Below, piece after piece: positions 10,465-21,487 of a stretch of DNA of 64,000 nucleotides. The DNA is from Hyposmocoma kahamanoa. Lineage: Eukaryota > Arthropoda > Insecta > Lepidoptera > Cosmopterigidae. The DNA lies in contig NW_020655740.1 of assembly GCF_003589595.1 (NCBI RefSeq), positions 1,361,902 to 1,425,901 of the forward strand. The letters are read 5' to 3'. The notes under the pieces are model-generated. The model saw only the letters and a program-made list of their open reading frames with translations. It did not search any database and was not told the origin of the DNA. The position numbers were made by a program, and so were the translations under genes. Position 1 is the stretch's first letter. Each line of letters begins with the position of its first letter.

Positions 10465-10600
10465 TAATAACGCACACTGTGTCGCACAAACTCAGGAGAG
10501 AAACAAATGTTGGCGATAGAAATATTTCTCCCGGCCGGATAATCGAACCTGGGACCTCTGCGTGGCAGTCCGGCATGGTAACCGTTCGGCCACTGATGCA
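10465..10600 (-). repeat. tRNA-headed SINE, internally deleted copy
   Basis: On the minus strand the tRNA-like head has an A-box-like GGCCGAACGGTTACC and a B-box-like GGTTCGATTA. The body joins to a TGAGTTTG tail. Compared with 39836-40053 about 70 bases of the body are missing. Confidence 0.75.
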
Positions 10601-10863
10601 ATAGGAAATCGGACAATTTTTCAGAAAGTGTCTAGAATTAACTAAAATAGATATGTACAGCCATGAAAAATAATACTTTATTAAAATAAAGTTTAATAGT
10701 CTCTAAAATGTGCTAAAACTGCGTTAAAATTTAAATAGAAACAAATTGGCGCGCAAACGTAACAAAATGTCAAATTGAACGCGTGACGTCATTTGTAGGT
10801 AAACAAGCTACGAAATCAAGGGCAAGGTGTTATTTTAAAGTTTTTGTGAAGTTTGAAGTCGTT

Positions 10864-10953
10864 ATGGAACGGAAAACATATCGTTGATGTGTAGTACCTC
10901 AATGTAGGAATACTTCTATAACTACCCCAAATAAACTATATACGAAAAAAATG
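10864..10953 (+). pseudogene. THAP zinc-finger start, DNA-transposon relic
   Basis: An ATG frame reads MERKTYR, a TGA stop, then CVVPQCRNTSITTPNKL. The spacing of the two cysteines and the VPxCxNTS and TPxKL pattern are those of the N-terminal THAP finger found in P-element-like transposases and their domesticated relatives. TGA sits where a tryptophan usually stands. Nothing further of the protein is readable. A degenerate CCGG-rich repeat follows at once. Confidence 0.6.
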
Positions 10954-11077
10954 GTTGGTCCTAGCACGCCGGATAGCTGGATATTCGGCCGCCGGACCTC
11001 TGATATATAACTCACTGTCGCAAACATGTTTGCGACCGGTTTACCGTGATTGATCGATTAGTGAATGATTGCATTTT

Positions 11078-11124
11078 CACATTGATGATTTGATTTGTTG
11101 TGATCAAATCAAATCGTCAATGTG
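11078..11124. repeat. 19-bp hairpin
   Basis: Arms 11078-11096 and 11106-11124 are complementary except for one G/T position, with a 9-base loop. Confidence 0.85.
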
Positions 11125-12263
11125 TTTTTATAAAAACGATTAATTTATTCAATAATAATAATAATAATAATCATTTACTTAAGAAAAGAAAGTACATGTA
11201 CAAGCTAATTGATCTACAGCAAATAAAAAATTATTAGGATTGTACATACAATTAGTGAATTTCGATTGAAACCGTCATAACCTATTCAAATGCTATATAA
11301 ACAAATACATAACAGAAAAATGTTAACAGTAAAAAAATCTGAAATTTAGCAATATTTTAATATCAGTGCTGTTTGTTTGTTGTGCCAAATGCAAATTTCT
11401 TGCAGTGGAGAAGGAAAACAGCAATTAGGTACATCATTCTTTGGCTATATTAAAATTTCTAGTTGTCTTAAATATAAGCATAAAAGATTTACCAAAAAAA
11501 ATTTTTTCTACTTACACATTTTATTATTGTAGGTACACATTGTATTTGAAGACAGTTCAAATGAAACATGATCGTTATCTTTTCATTTGGTCGTCTGGGA
11601 AGTTGTGATAAAAAGTAGTACTTAAAATTTAAGAAAGTTTGCAAGAGTTTATAGTGAAAAACTGTCCTCTGCAGCTGGTCTCGTTCATGATAATTTTTTA
11701 ATAAAAAACTTACTTCAAAAATTTATTCATTTACATCTGTAATTGCACGAATTAAATTTATAGATAACGTTATCTAACTTTATAGTACCTGCAAGAAATA
11801 AACAGATTGTCGACGATCCTGTAGTTATGCTATTACTATCATCTTTAATCAATAAATCGGTTTATTTGACATACTGGTTATGATTTTTTCTCAATGTTAA
11901 ACATAATATCCGGCCGGATATTGTTCTACTATCCGGTATCTGACTAATAGTAATAATAGAATGAATACCGGATACTTACTGGATATCCAATTCATCTTTA
12001 TATATTATGCATATATTTATATCAGCATTTTCTGTGTTTTGTATGTGTCATATCTTCCAATGATGAAATGGAGAGTTCCCTCATCAAGACTCCCACGAAA
12101 ACATATAGATTTTTTATAAATTGTACATGACAACTGTAATCTTATTTATCAACATCACAACCATGACATGAACCTAAACAAAAGATTTTAACTATGCTCA
12201 TACGTATCTCTAAATCTATGTGCCATTAGATATCAATGACAAATGGACCATCAAGATCCATAC
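11125..12263. other. AT-rich non-coding DNA with an AAT microsatellite
   Basis: An (AAT)n run lies at 11151-11171. CCGG-rich words at 11905-11990 (ATCCGGCCGGATA, ACCGGATACTTACTGGATATCC) echo those at 10965-10998, so the two may be ends of one decayed DNA element. No gene seen. Confidence 0.4.
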
Positions 12264-12444
12264 TAAAGGTTGTATTCCACAACTCTACTCAATGCTCAAG
12301 TCAGGATTTGAGTATGGTTTAAAGCACTCAAAAACATATTCAAGTCCCTGCCATTACTGTCATATTTCCAGTGCTTGAAATCATACTCAAGTCTGCTCAA
12401 ATCCTGACTTGAGCATTGAGTAGAATTCTGGATTATGACCCTAA
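12264..12444. repeat. Foldback MITE, copy A
   Basis: About 180 bp with inverted ends: CTCTACTCAATGCTCAAGTC near the left border and its reverse complement at the right. It abuts copy B. Confidence 0.85.
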
Positions 12445-12621
12445 GGGACATATTCTAAACTCTACTCAATGCTCAAGTCACGATTTGAGTATGGTTTAAA
12501 GCACTCGAAATCATACTCTAGTCCCTTTTTTTTTTTGCCATTAGGGTCGTATTTCCAGTGCTTGAAACCATACTCAGATCATGGCTTGAGCATTGAGTAG
12601 AGTTGTGGAATACGGCCCTAA
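12440..12621. repeat. Foldback MITE, copy B
   Basis: Same family as copy A. It starts in the shared CCCTAAGGG border and ends GGAATACGGCCCTAAG. A T-run (12528-12537) interrupts the middle. A partial third copy is at 26143-26267. Confidence 0.85.
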
Positions 12622-13744
12622 GAATCACTGTCAAAGTAATCAGAATACATAAATAAATTGGTAGGTAAACACATGTTATCTTTATTGTGATGTAGGTTTA
12701 TGATGAGACAAGTCAAGCCTAGAATATTAGTACATAAATTTATAAAAAGCGCAATTATTTATAGTTTAACTGTTAAAGATAGCTCATCTCACTATCAGAA
12801 ATCGAGCTAAAGCTTGGCCCACTCTTATCTTGTATGCCAACACAATAGAGATAAGATAGGTGCTTCGGTGTCACAGCGCAAGACAACAGCGGCGGTGGCG
12901 ACGCTACATGTTGACTTGGCGCTCCATGCGACGGCATATCACTCACGTTATTGAATCACGAGACCTCGCGCTGCGCGCAGAGGCGGTGGCGTTCCAGTCA
13001 AGGTCTCGCTTGAGCGGACAGACTTATCGCCCCCGTCGCTTTACTTACCCACGAAACTCGATTCCATTGTCTTTGAGCGCTGGACGCTCGCTCCAAACTC
13101 GACTCACTCAATTTTGCTAACAACTGAAAAGTTCTGCCAGACATAACACCGCCACTCCCAACTTAAAAACTTTGGCTAAACTTTACGAAGTCAATATAGA
13201 AGTCTTGGCGCACAACGCCATGCCCTCACACATTATCTTGAACACTAAACAGCACCAAATTACTCAAAATATCAAAAATTATTGACAAAACAATAATCAT
13301 TTATATTAAAACCTCATATTACACTGAAATGAAAGCAATGGAAAGTAATTAACAAACTCTGCACCTACATACTTCGTAGAAACTCTTTGCTTAGACAGTG
13401 TTGCCAATTTATTAAACATAACTTTAACAAATTGATACTCAACATGCTCGGAAATGTTTTCATTACTTTCAAATGTTTCCAAAAAAGAACTTGCAAACTT
13501 TGTTATTTAAGGAGGAGTTTACTACAGTTGCAAAGGGTTGGGTTATGTTTTAGGAACTGGCTATTCCAATCTTTTACATACCTATTATCTATAAGACTTT
13601 AGGAGAGCTTTATTTATATTCAGAATAAAGAAACACTATCATAAACAGTTACGCTCACTAGCATCAGTTAGCGATACGCGACTTCTAGTATTACCTACTA
13701 ATAATAATCAATAATATAACTAAACTAATAATAATAAAGAAATA
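12622..13744. other. Mostly non-coding; one GC-richer patch
   Basis: The 12850-13110 patch is GC-rich, with open frames in both directions but no recognisable protein. On its minus strand an ATG in good context (13067-13065) codes seven residues up to a GTAAGT donor at 13048. This could be a first exon, but nothing else supports it. Confidence 0.3.
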
Positions 13745-13990
13745 TCATTCGAATGGGCAAATCATTCGCATAAGTCGAATCCAAGCACAATCATTCGACT
13801 CGATTCGAATGATTCCAGATACTGCATGCCCCAGAAGCGGTATTCTGTAATCGATGTCGTTATGATTCGTTATGGCTCTGATAGCGAAAGTCGTCGGTTG
13901 CCGTATCGACAACTTACCGATTATGCTATTCTGTAAATCCACGATAACGAAAATCGTTACTGCAACCGATAGCGACGTGACGTCAGCGTT
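13745..13990. repeat. MITE-like repeat with TATTCTGTAA words
   Basis: TATTCTGTAAT near 13842 and CTATTCTGTAAAT near 13926 are spaced direct copies, each next to GATAACG/CGTTAT words in inverted relation. The left part is made of repeated GAATGATT/ATTCG words. Probably a decayed MITE. Confidence 0.4.
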
Positions 13991-14219
13991 TCATTATCGA
14001 AAAATATACGAAATGAGAACATCCCGACGGGAGGCTACGTTTCTCGACCAATCACGATCGAGTGTTCAAATAGTTATTTAATTTACACTCTTTGCTATGA
14101 TTATTTAGTTTGTGCAAAGTTTGTTACATTCAAGGGAAACGTACTGTTTGTGTCTATTTTTTCTGAATACTTCTGCGTATAAAATTAATAATGTGCAATA
14201 TGTGAAGTTCACAAATTTA

Positions 14220-14300
14220 TATGGGGTTCGAACTTGCGATCCCTAACGACTAACGTTATTCGACGCGCTGTCCGCATGCACCATTTAGCTATATGTTGCA
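14220..14300 (-). repeat. tRNA-like SINE head or tRNA pseudogene
   Basis: On the minus strand TAGCTAAATGGT (A box) is followed about 45 bases on by AAGTTCGAACCCC (B box). The inter-box region does not fold as a clean tRNA, so a SINE head is likelier than a functional tRNA gene. Confidence 0.5.
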
Positions 14301-14318
14301 GTGGCGAAAATATATCGA

Positions 14319-16690
14319 TAAGCTTGTACTAGTTTTTCCAATTTCGATACAATTGTACTAGTGGGAGACTTTAACATTATTCTCTTAGACCATATCAGCG
14401 GCAACGCCAAAAGGCTGCAGTTGTTTTTTAACAGTATGAACTTGACAAATTATGTTTCTTCACCAACACATTTTACCTCGCATAGTGAAAGTCTCATTGA
14501 TCTATTCTGCTCTGATCATAATGTTCTAAATTTGGTTGTGGATTACGTTGCGCAATTGGGCGGACATGCAATGGTTTTTGCAAAAATGCATGTAAAAAAG
14601 GAAAAGTCAACTTCCCGCTCAATATCTATAAGACATTTGAAAAATATAGATTTGTTGACATTCTCGCAAACATTGGAGCGAATGGATTGGAATTATGTAA
14701 TTAATTTGGAATTTGTGGAAGATAAGGTACATTATTTTAATCTATTTTTAACTATGCTTTATGACAAGTTTGCTCCGTGCCGTAAAATTACAATAAAAGA
14801 CAGGAATAAACCATGGCTGCCAAGCAATGTTCGCCATATGATGGAATTGCGTAATTTGGCTCATATTAAATATAATCTAATATCTATATAATCAAAATAA
14901 ACTATAAAATGCTTAAACATCTGGTCAATACGAGTTTGCTCTTTGAACAAAAAGCATATTTTTCTCAAAATATAAATAATAATGGAAATAATTCCAAAAC
15001 ACTCTGGAAAAACTTAAAGCGTGATATTTTACCAAATTTTAAAAACTCCTTCGATCTGCCAAACTATTTTAATGACCCCAACCAAATAAACAAACATTTT
15101 CTTAATGTACCAGGAGACAGCACCCCTAGTGTGGAAACTATATCATACTATGAGCATCACACGTTCTCAGAATCCACGTTTAAACTTGTTCCTGTTAATG
15201 AAGACACCATTGGTAGAATTGTTCTTGGATTGAAATCCAATGCATTGGGATTGGATGGCATTAGCGCGGACATGGTACTGTTAACTCTCCCTCATACTCT
15301 TAATGTGATTACTGATATTGTTAATTCGTCAATTATTACTTCGACTTTCTCCTCACTTTGGAAAACAGCAATATAACCTCTCATTCCCAAGAAAAATAGT
15401 CCAGAAAGTGTGAAAGATTTACGTCCCATAAGCATTTTGCCCTATCTTTCAAAAATTTTAGAAAAGATCGTGTACTTGCAGTTATCAAAATTCTTAGAGG
15501 CAAACACTATCCTGCCTGTGATGCAGTCCGGTTTCAGGAAGGGGCGCAGTACAAATACTGCCTTACATACGTCATAGACGAAGTTCTCAGTGCTCAAGAT
15601 TCTGGCAAGGGAACTGCTCTGGTACTTTTGGACTTTTCCAGAGCCTTCGAGTCAATTAATATTCCTTTACTTATTTCAAAATTAAAAATACTACGCTTTG
15701 GAACTCATCGGCTTTGGAATGATTCAGAAGTTACCTTACTAACCGCACGCAACAAGTAAAATTGTCGAAATTGGCAATCTGTTGGCAGGGGCGTGCCGCA
15801 AGGCTCTATATTGGGGCCGTTGCTATTTGTACTTTACACTTTAGATATCACGGGCTGCATTAAAAACTGCAAGTATCACCTCTATGCGGATGATGTTCAG
15901 TTACATCTGTCTTTCGATCTAGATAGAACCGCCGAAAGTACAAGCCTCATTAATGAGGATCTACACCGCTTATCTATTTGGTCCAGGAACAATGCCTTGG
16001 TCTTGAATCCAATAAAATCTCAGCTTTTGATTCTAGGATCTTGTAAACAAGTGAGAAACATCCAGTCTCATGCGCCAGTTCTTTCAATTAATGGTGAGAA
16101 GATTACTCAGGTAGTGGAGGCCCGAAATTTGGGTATAATTATGGACGGTCATCTTAAATTTGACACTCATGTGGCCGAACTTGTTCTCAGTTGCTTCTAT
16201 AGGTTAAAAGTGACCTACGGTATTCGACCGTTTCTCAGTGTTGATTTGCGTATTTCTCTATGTGAAGCATTGATATTATCTGAGATCAACTATTGTATCA
16301 CGTCGTATGGTCCATGTCTTTTGTCTAAAACACACAAACTTCCCCTCGTACTCACGTCACTCCTTATCTCAACGCTGCAAATCTACTAAATATCGGGGCT
16401 CGTCAAAATCTCCTGTATGCAGGACTTTTATTCGATATAGTAAAAACTAGAACACCTGAATATCTTTATGAAAAACTAATGTGGTCATCTAGTGTTAATG
16501 TACGCTACAGAGAGCGATTTGTCCGATCATATGGTACTACAACATAGAACTACAGCTTTTCGAAGTAGTTTCAAATACTCGGCCAAAGTGCTGGAATAAT
16601 ATTCCGCCACCTATACGCAACGAGACATCCATACCCAAATTCAAAGCACTGTACCGGCAACACCTACTCTCACTTCAAAAATCTGTGTAG
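14319..16690 (+). pseudogene. ORF2 relic (endonuclease end, RT, C-terminus)
   Basis: Starts inside the endonuclease, with VGDFNI at about 14352. Frame 14361-14891 carries the rest of the endonuclease and linker. Frame 14909-15376 carries the linker with VNEDTIGRIVLGLKSNALG. Then come PLIPKKNSPE, DLRPISILPYLSKILE and the FRKGRSTNTAL box, a frameshift near 15570, LVLLDFSRAFESI, another break near 15720-15790, [12 protein letters not shown], and the catalytic YADD near 15883 in frame 15793-16389. The C-terminus continues in other frames to about 16690. At least five breaks make it inactive. The motif series is firm; the clade assignment rests on overall resemblance and 3' UTR style. Confidence 0.85.
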
Positions 16691-17147
16691 TGTGTTTTTA
16701 TTCTTTAACGTAGTCTGTTTAGAATCGAATTTTGTTATTGCTTTGATCTACTCTTATTATGTGTATAATTATATTATAATACTAATTACATTACACAACA
16801 GTAAATCCTCTTTACAGTCATAACTTACACCTACAGCTGTAATTATATTCACATTTGCTCATGCACTTATATGTCAAACAGGTTATTTTAGATGCACTAT
16901 TTACACTTCACCATGTATATTATTATTGTCAATGTATAACTTTACTCATAGTCGTTATATTTTTGCTTTCTAATAACTTAATCCCTCTCGTTGGTTCTGG
17001 CTGAAGACCAGCGCCTTAGGAAACTTTGGCATATGCTGAGTCAGCGCCGTTTCACTGCTATGACAATCATGTTTTTTTTTTCTTTTATGCTTAATCAGTA
17101 TTTGTGTTATATCAGTGAATAAAGTGTTTATCTATATATCTATCTTG
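14319..17147 (+). mobile_element. CR1/Daphne-like non-LTR retrotransposon, 5'-truncated
   Basis: Contains the end of an endonuclease domain, the RT and the C-terminal part, then a 3' UTR with GGCTGAAGACCAGCGCC (about 16999), a polyadenylation signal at 17118-17123 and a TATC-type tail ending near 17147. The UTR motif and tail recur, diverged and inverted, at 53030-53330. Confidence 0.8.
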
Positions 17148-18635
17148 TTATGCGTCGAAATTTAAGCAACACGAAGTACCTTGTTTATTTTTTGATTCAC
17201 ACTTTCGAGCACATTACTGAGTCACTTCACTAAGCGTTTATTATATTTATTTAACGTAAAACTTAAAGCACATACATTTGTTACAAGTAATTACAGGATT
17301 TAATGTTATCACTATTTAGATTGTTTTAATCAGACAGGTTTTAGATCATTGTATGTTTTATAATTTAAACATAAATTCGAACTTTAAACAACATAACTGA
17401 TTAAAATTTACAAGAGCGTTTATTTAGTCCGTTTTGTGCCGGGGTATGCGGGGTTTCCAATAATATAAAATATAAATGTAATAAGGCTATTAATTAGTGT
17501 TAATCTGTCACACGAGTGTCCAAAATAAATAAAAGTAATAAAGAAATAAATACTTTCCGGCTCGCTTGGATTAGAGAACCAGGTTCGACAGATTTTGAGC
17601 CCTACTGTGTAACCACTGAACCAAATGGCACCTGACGTCACAACACAAATTACGAGTGCTTTTCTATAAACGATTTCGAAGCACAGTCCAAATGTCAATT
17701 TACCTCTTCAACTGTTAACGGTTTTTGTCATCATAAAATTTATAATTTAGCAAACTTTACAATTACATTCCGCACTAAAATCAACGCACTTAGTCACTTA
17801 GTCAGATAGTCTAAATATATACACTAGGGGATTTACTTTTTTGATTGTCGGTTAGCCGTTTCCAAGCCAATAATCTATCACTGTAATTGCTTTATAAATC
17901 GCAAGCCGTTATCCCCACAAACATTTATTGTCTATATTTGTGGTGGTTACTAGTACTATGACAAACTTGTTATTTGAATTAATGCATTATTAAAATATTT
18001 AACAAATTTTGGTACAGAACGTTCGTTTACTCCAAGTGGCGCCACGTGGCCACGTATCGCATCGTCACTCGCACGAATCTGAGAATGCGGCATTTATGAT
18101 TTCACCAGTACCTATAGTATGTCTTTTTTGAAGACGGAGTAATATGACAATTGCACAGAAGTGTTGCCCACTTGCAATTACGAAATAAATAGGCGAAATT
18201 GTTTCATTTGATTCATCATCGATCGGCCCGTTATACGTCCAAGCACCGAGCAAGTGCTGTATACATTAGAAACTAAATAAGTTTATTTACTGAGTATTTT
18301 GTTTGTCTTAATGCAATTGTAATTACAGAAAATTAGACAAAAGAACCTAATACGACGTATAACATCGATCTCCGCAAAAAGAGTTCACGGGAGAAGAGGG
18401 AGATGAGAAAATTAAACAAAAAAGCTAATAGCTTCTTTTGTTTAATTTTGTTTAATTTAAACCTTGTTGCATTCCGATACGACGGCGACAAATAGCATCG
18501 ATCTCCGCAAGAAGTGGCTGCGGTCAAGATCGATCTCCGCAAGAAGGGGCTGCGGGCAAGGGGAAGGCGATATTCAAAGCTTTCCTAACATTTATTTTGT
18601 TTTAGTTCGAATAGTGACGTCAATGAATGCAGTTT
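17148..18635. other. Non-coding stretch with a tRNA-like patch and one candidate exon
   Basis: A degenerate tRNA-like head lies at 17540-17640 on the minus strand (TGGTTCAGTGGTTAC and GGTTC-ATCC words). A minus frame at 18065-18253 has protein-like content (GAWTYNGPIDDESNETISP, then a hydrophobic run and RLQKRH) and could be an exon, but has no good start and only weak splice sites. Around 18408-18455 a TTAAACAAAA-type inverted repeat forms a hairpin, and GATCTCCGCAA is repeated three times between 18367 and 18540. Confidence 0.35.
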
Positions 18636-18662
18636 GTTATTTATTTATTTATTTATTTATTT
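18636..18662. repeat. (TTTA)n microsatellite
   Basis: About six TTTA units; a similar run at 56651-56675 is the tail of a retroelement. Confidence 0.8.
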
Positions 18663-18749
18663 TAAACACTAAGAATATTACAAAAATATATATACATCAC
18701 ACCCTTAAACCTACATTTTATTGAAGTCAAGTAATTTAAATAAATAAAT

Positions 18750-18840
18750 TAAATAACGAACACACTCAACATAGCCCCGCACTAGAGAAACCCTGCGTCG
18801 CGAGTGCCATGGACACACACATAGATAACCACAAATTACC
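18750..18840 (-). repeat. SINE body, 5'-truncated copy
   Basis: Matches the tail half of the SINE at 39836-40053 almost base for base (ACACTCAACATAGCCCCGCA, AAACCCTG, CATGGAC). The tRNA head is missing. Confidence 0.8.
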
Positions 18841-18850
18841 AACTTTAACT

Positions 18851-18967
18851 TTAACCCATTTCTGCCCAAAATCGTGGGCAGAAATGGGTTAAAACTCGGC
18901 GCTTCGGGTAAAACCCTGGTGAAAACACGGGCGGGTTGATTGGGTTTTAACCCACTGCCCATCTCTG
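18851..18967. repeat. 18-bp perfect hairpin and GGGTTTTAACCC repeat
   Basis: 18851-18868 and 18875-18892 are exact reverse complements around a 6-base loop. GGGTTTTAACCCACTGCCCATC follows within 70 bases, resembling the block at 44270-44355. Confidence 0.8.
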
Positions 18968-19214
18968 GTCGTAGCAGGTTTTGACAATACCGAAAAGAAA
19001 GTAACTTTGTACACTGTTTGACTAAACCCTAATGGAATTCTTTTTAGTAGCATTGGATGTACCCAAAAATTTCTTTTCTTTGTTTACTTCCTCTTCTTTT
19101 TTTTTCTTTCTTTCTTTCATTCTTTTCATTCTTTAAAAAAAATAATACATTATTAAAATTTCGTCTTCATCCATTTCGAGCGAACACACACTACCGACTT
19201 CCAAAAGAACATAC

Positions 19215-19440
19215 AAGCGACTGCAGTGCATCAAACGATTCTGTCGTGCAAACGACAAGGAGGCTGTCGTGAAACGACAAATTGTCGTCACGATCTAGTG
19301 GGAACAGCTAGTCACGACAGTTGTTCAACGATAAAAAATCGTCCACGACAGATAGTCGTAATATGGGAACAGGCTAGACACGATAGTCGTCCAAAGATAA
19401 TAAAACGTGACGACATAGTGGGAACGCGCCCTAAGAGTGG
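19215..19440. repeat. MITE of GTCGTnnnACGAC words ending ATAGTGGGAACGCG
   Basis: TGTCGT and ACGACA words alternate along the segment, and it closes with GACGACATAGTGGGAACGCGCCC. A related, shorter copy lies at 44370-44515. Confidence 0.6.
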
Positions 19441-19671
19441 GCATCCATCATCCTGCATTGAAGTCCGCCTATTTATTTTGAATGTCTTAGAGCACATAGC
19501 ACTATATGCTCCATAGATTTAGTATAATATGCTCATAGGACTATATGCTCTAAGATGAATGTAGTCGCAGCGTGCAAGCCATACTGCAAACATTTAGAAC
19601 TTGTAGTTAAAGAATTTACTACACTTTGCTAATATTATTTATAAACAAAATTGTAATAGTACATTATGATA

Positions 19672-20690
19672 CAAGTGTGCTAAGTTGGTCATTACACACG
19701 AGGCGTTATTACTCGCGCGAGCCGCAGGCGAGCGCGATAAGAAAGCCGAGAGTGTAATGATCAAAGCACACGTGTTTCATACGACGTTTTTCAACACATT
19801 TGCGAGGAAAATGAAACAAACTTGAGTAAAATGGAAATAAAAATAGCTTTATTTGGCATTAATTAAAAGTTTCATATGCAGCCATGTATTTTTCTCTGGA
19901 TTTCGAAGGTAATAAACTGTCACTTGCGTTTTGTGCCTCTGTGAGGATTTCGGGCGGTGTTAAATCCATCAAAATGTTTTCTTCCGTGCTTGAGCAGGAC
20001 ATTTTAAACACCTAGGTAATTATCTAACACACAGCGTATATAAATGTTTCGAACGTATCAATGGAAATTGGCGCGCAGAGTTATTTTTTCTGCGCCTGGC
20101 GCCGCGGCGCGGATATGCGCGCGCAGGTGCTTCGGCAATAATGAGACTTAGGTGAAATTCCTAAACAGCCAATGCGAAATAATATAAATATGTCCTTATT
20201 TCACTCAAATTCGTGTAAAATATTATCCAAAATAAGTAATTTTATTCAATTAAAGTTTTATAGGTGTATATTGTGTATGTTTTTCTATATTTATCACATC
20301 AAATAAGAAATATAAATTTATTAATAAAAATATTATTTGTGAGGTAAGACTACACAACCGTATTAAACAGAAATAAAAAAAAAACTGTGACCCTGTTTGT
20401 TTGGGATTACTGTCATTGTAATTTGAATCTTATAATATGTAGGTTAGAGCTGTTTTTTTTAATAGACCAAGTTAATTTCAAAGACATAACCCGGATAATT
20501 TAAGAATGCATAGTTTTAATACATAGGCCTTGTTGTGAGATACATCTTAATCCGGTTAAGCCTATACTTATTACACACACGTTTTGTAATATAATTACAA
20601 ACGCGTGTTCAATAGCTAGGTTTATGAGCCTAAAAGCGATACAATAAGAAGCCCGTTACGAGCAAATGTGTTGAAAAATATATTTTGCTA
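19672..20690. mobile_element. Crypton-like deletion derivative with inverted flanks
   Basis: Exact 17-bp inverted repeats (TTTTTCAACACATTTGC at 19787-19803, its complement at 20662-20678) enclose a minus-strand fragment that looks like the start of a tyrosine-recombinase protein. A separate foldback with GGTCATTACAC / GTGTAATGATC lies just outside at 19672-19765. The class is inferred only from the ORF fragment. Confidence 0.45.
19859..20002 (-). pseudogene. N-terminal fragment resembling insect Crypton/tyrosine-recombinase proteins
   Basis: A 47-residue frame from an ATG starts MSCSSTEENILMDL and ends SLLPSKSREKYMAAYETFN before TAA. The LPxKSxEKYxxAYxxF pattern is the SAM-like start of the tyrosine recombinases carried by insect Crypton-like elements, which integrate DNA by a tyrosine-protein link. 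The catalytic domain is absent. An AATAAA follows the stop by about ten bases, so a tiny transcript is conceivable, but this is most simply a deletion derivative. Confidence 0.5.
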
Positions 20691-20698
20691 TCACTCCT

Positions 20699-20789
20699 TC
20701 AACTTCAACTTTTGTGTCTATGGCTCTGTCGTTTTGCGCGACGATTTTGCCAATGTCAGGGCTGAAAGACATGTGTAGCGGTGGTGAGA
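20699..20789 (+). repeat. Inverted repeat flanking Cks, left copy
   Basis: The reverse complement of 22527-22619 with about 85% identity by eye (ACTTCAACTTTTGT, TCGTTTTGCGC, GAAAGACATGT, GGTGGTGAGATAG shared). Confidence 0.85.
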
Positions 20790-20944
20790 TAGTTTGCCGA
20801 TTATTAAAATACTTCGGCGGTTTTTATTATATTTTTCCGACATTTTTTTGACAAGGTTAAACATGACATTTAAACATATTTCTTCTTTTTGACCATTGAG
20901 TTTCATGGAACATCATGCTCAAACTCTAACACAAACCTGCAAGA

Positions 20945-21245
20945 TTATACGCGGGCCATATGCAGGATAGTGTGTGAGCAGTAGATGAGTAATACTACTC
21001 ATGCAGATAGTGAATGGACCGTTTTAAAGTGGGCATTCATTGTCCTGCACTGCAGTCCGTCTAGCCTTCTGATTACGAATGTAATCAATGAATGAAGCCA
21101 TCCTGCAATTCTGTAAATCCTGCATTGCATCCTGCGAGACTTCACACGTGGGCCATACGCTGGATAGTGTGTGAAGTCTCCTGCCTGCGCGGCGGACTGC
21201 CAATCTGCCAATACTGCCATACAGGTAGTGAATGGGCCTTTTTAA
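20945..21245. repeat. MITE with internal direct and inverted copies
   Basis: GGGCCATA-GGATAGTGTGTGA occurs at about 20954 and 21152. AAAGTGGGCATTCATTGTCC (21026) is inverted-related to the AGGTAGTGAATGGGCC end. A short relative is at 19435-19470. Confidence 0.55.
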
Positions 21246-21487
21246 AGCTTGTTTGTGGTGAAACCTGCCTGGCCTGTGGCTGTGACCTCCTTGTGAGTAT
21301 AGTGTTCTGTGGCTGTGACAGTGACAGACTTATAATCTTTTTTGTGAGTTGCCCGGGCCCCGGTGATTCAGATGAGTTATGCATGAGTTTCAGTTGCAGT
21401 GTCGGCAATAATTTTAGGGGTGGAAACTTCATAGTCGCGCTTTGATGTATCGGTAATTTCATTGATGCCAATTATAGGGACTCCAAA

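Noticed and set aside
10540..10600. A tRNA gene on the minus strand
   Set aside because: A and B boxes are present but the cloverleaf is incomplete and the same head recurs with a common body, so it is a SINE.
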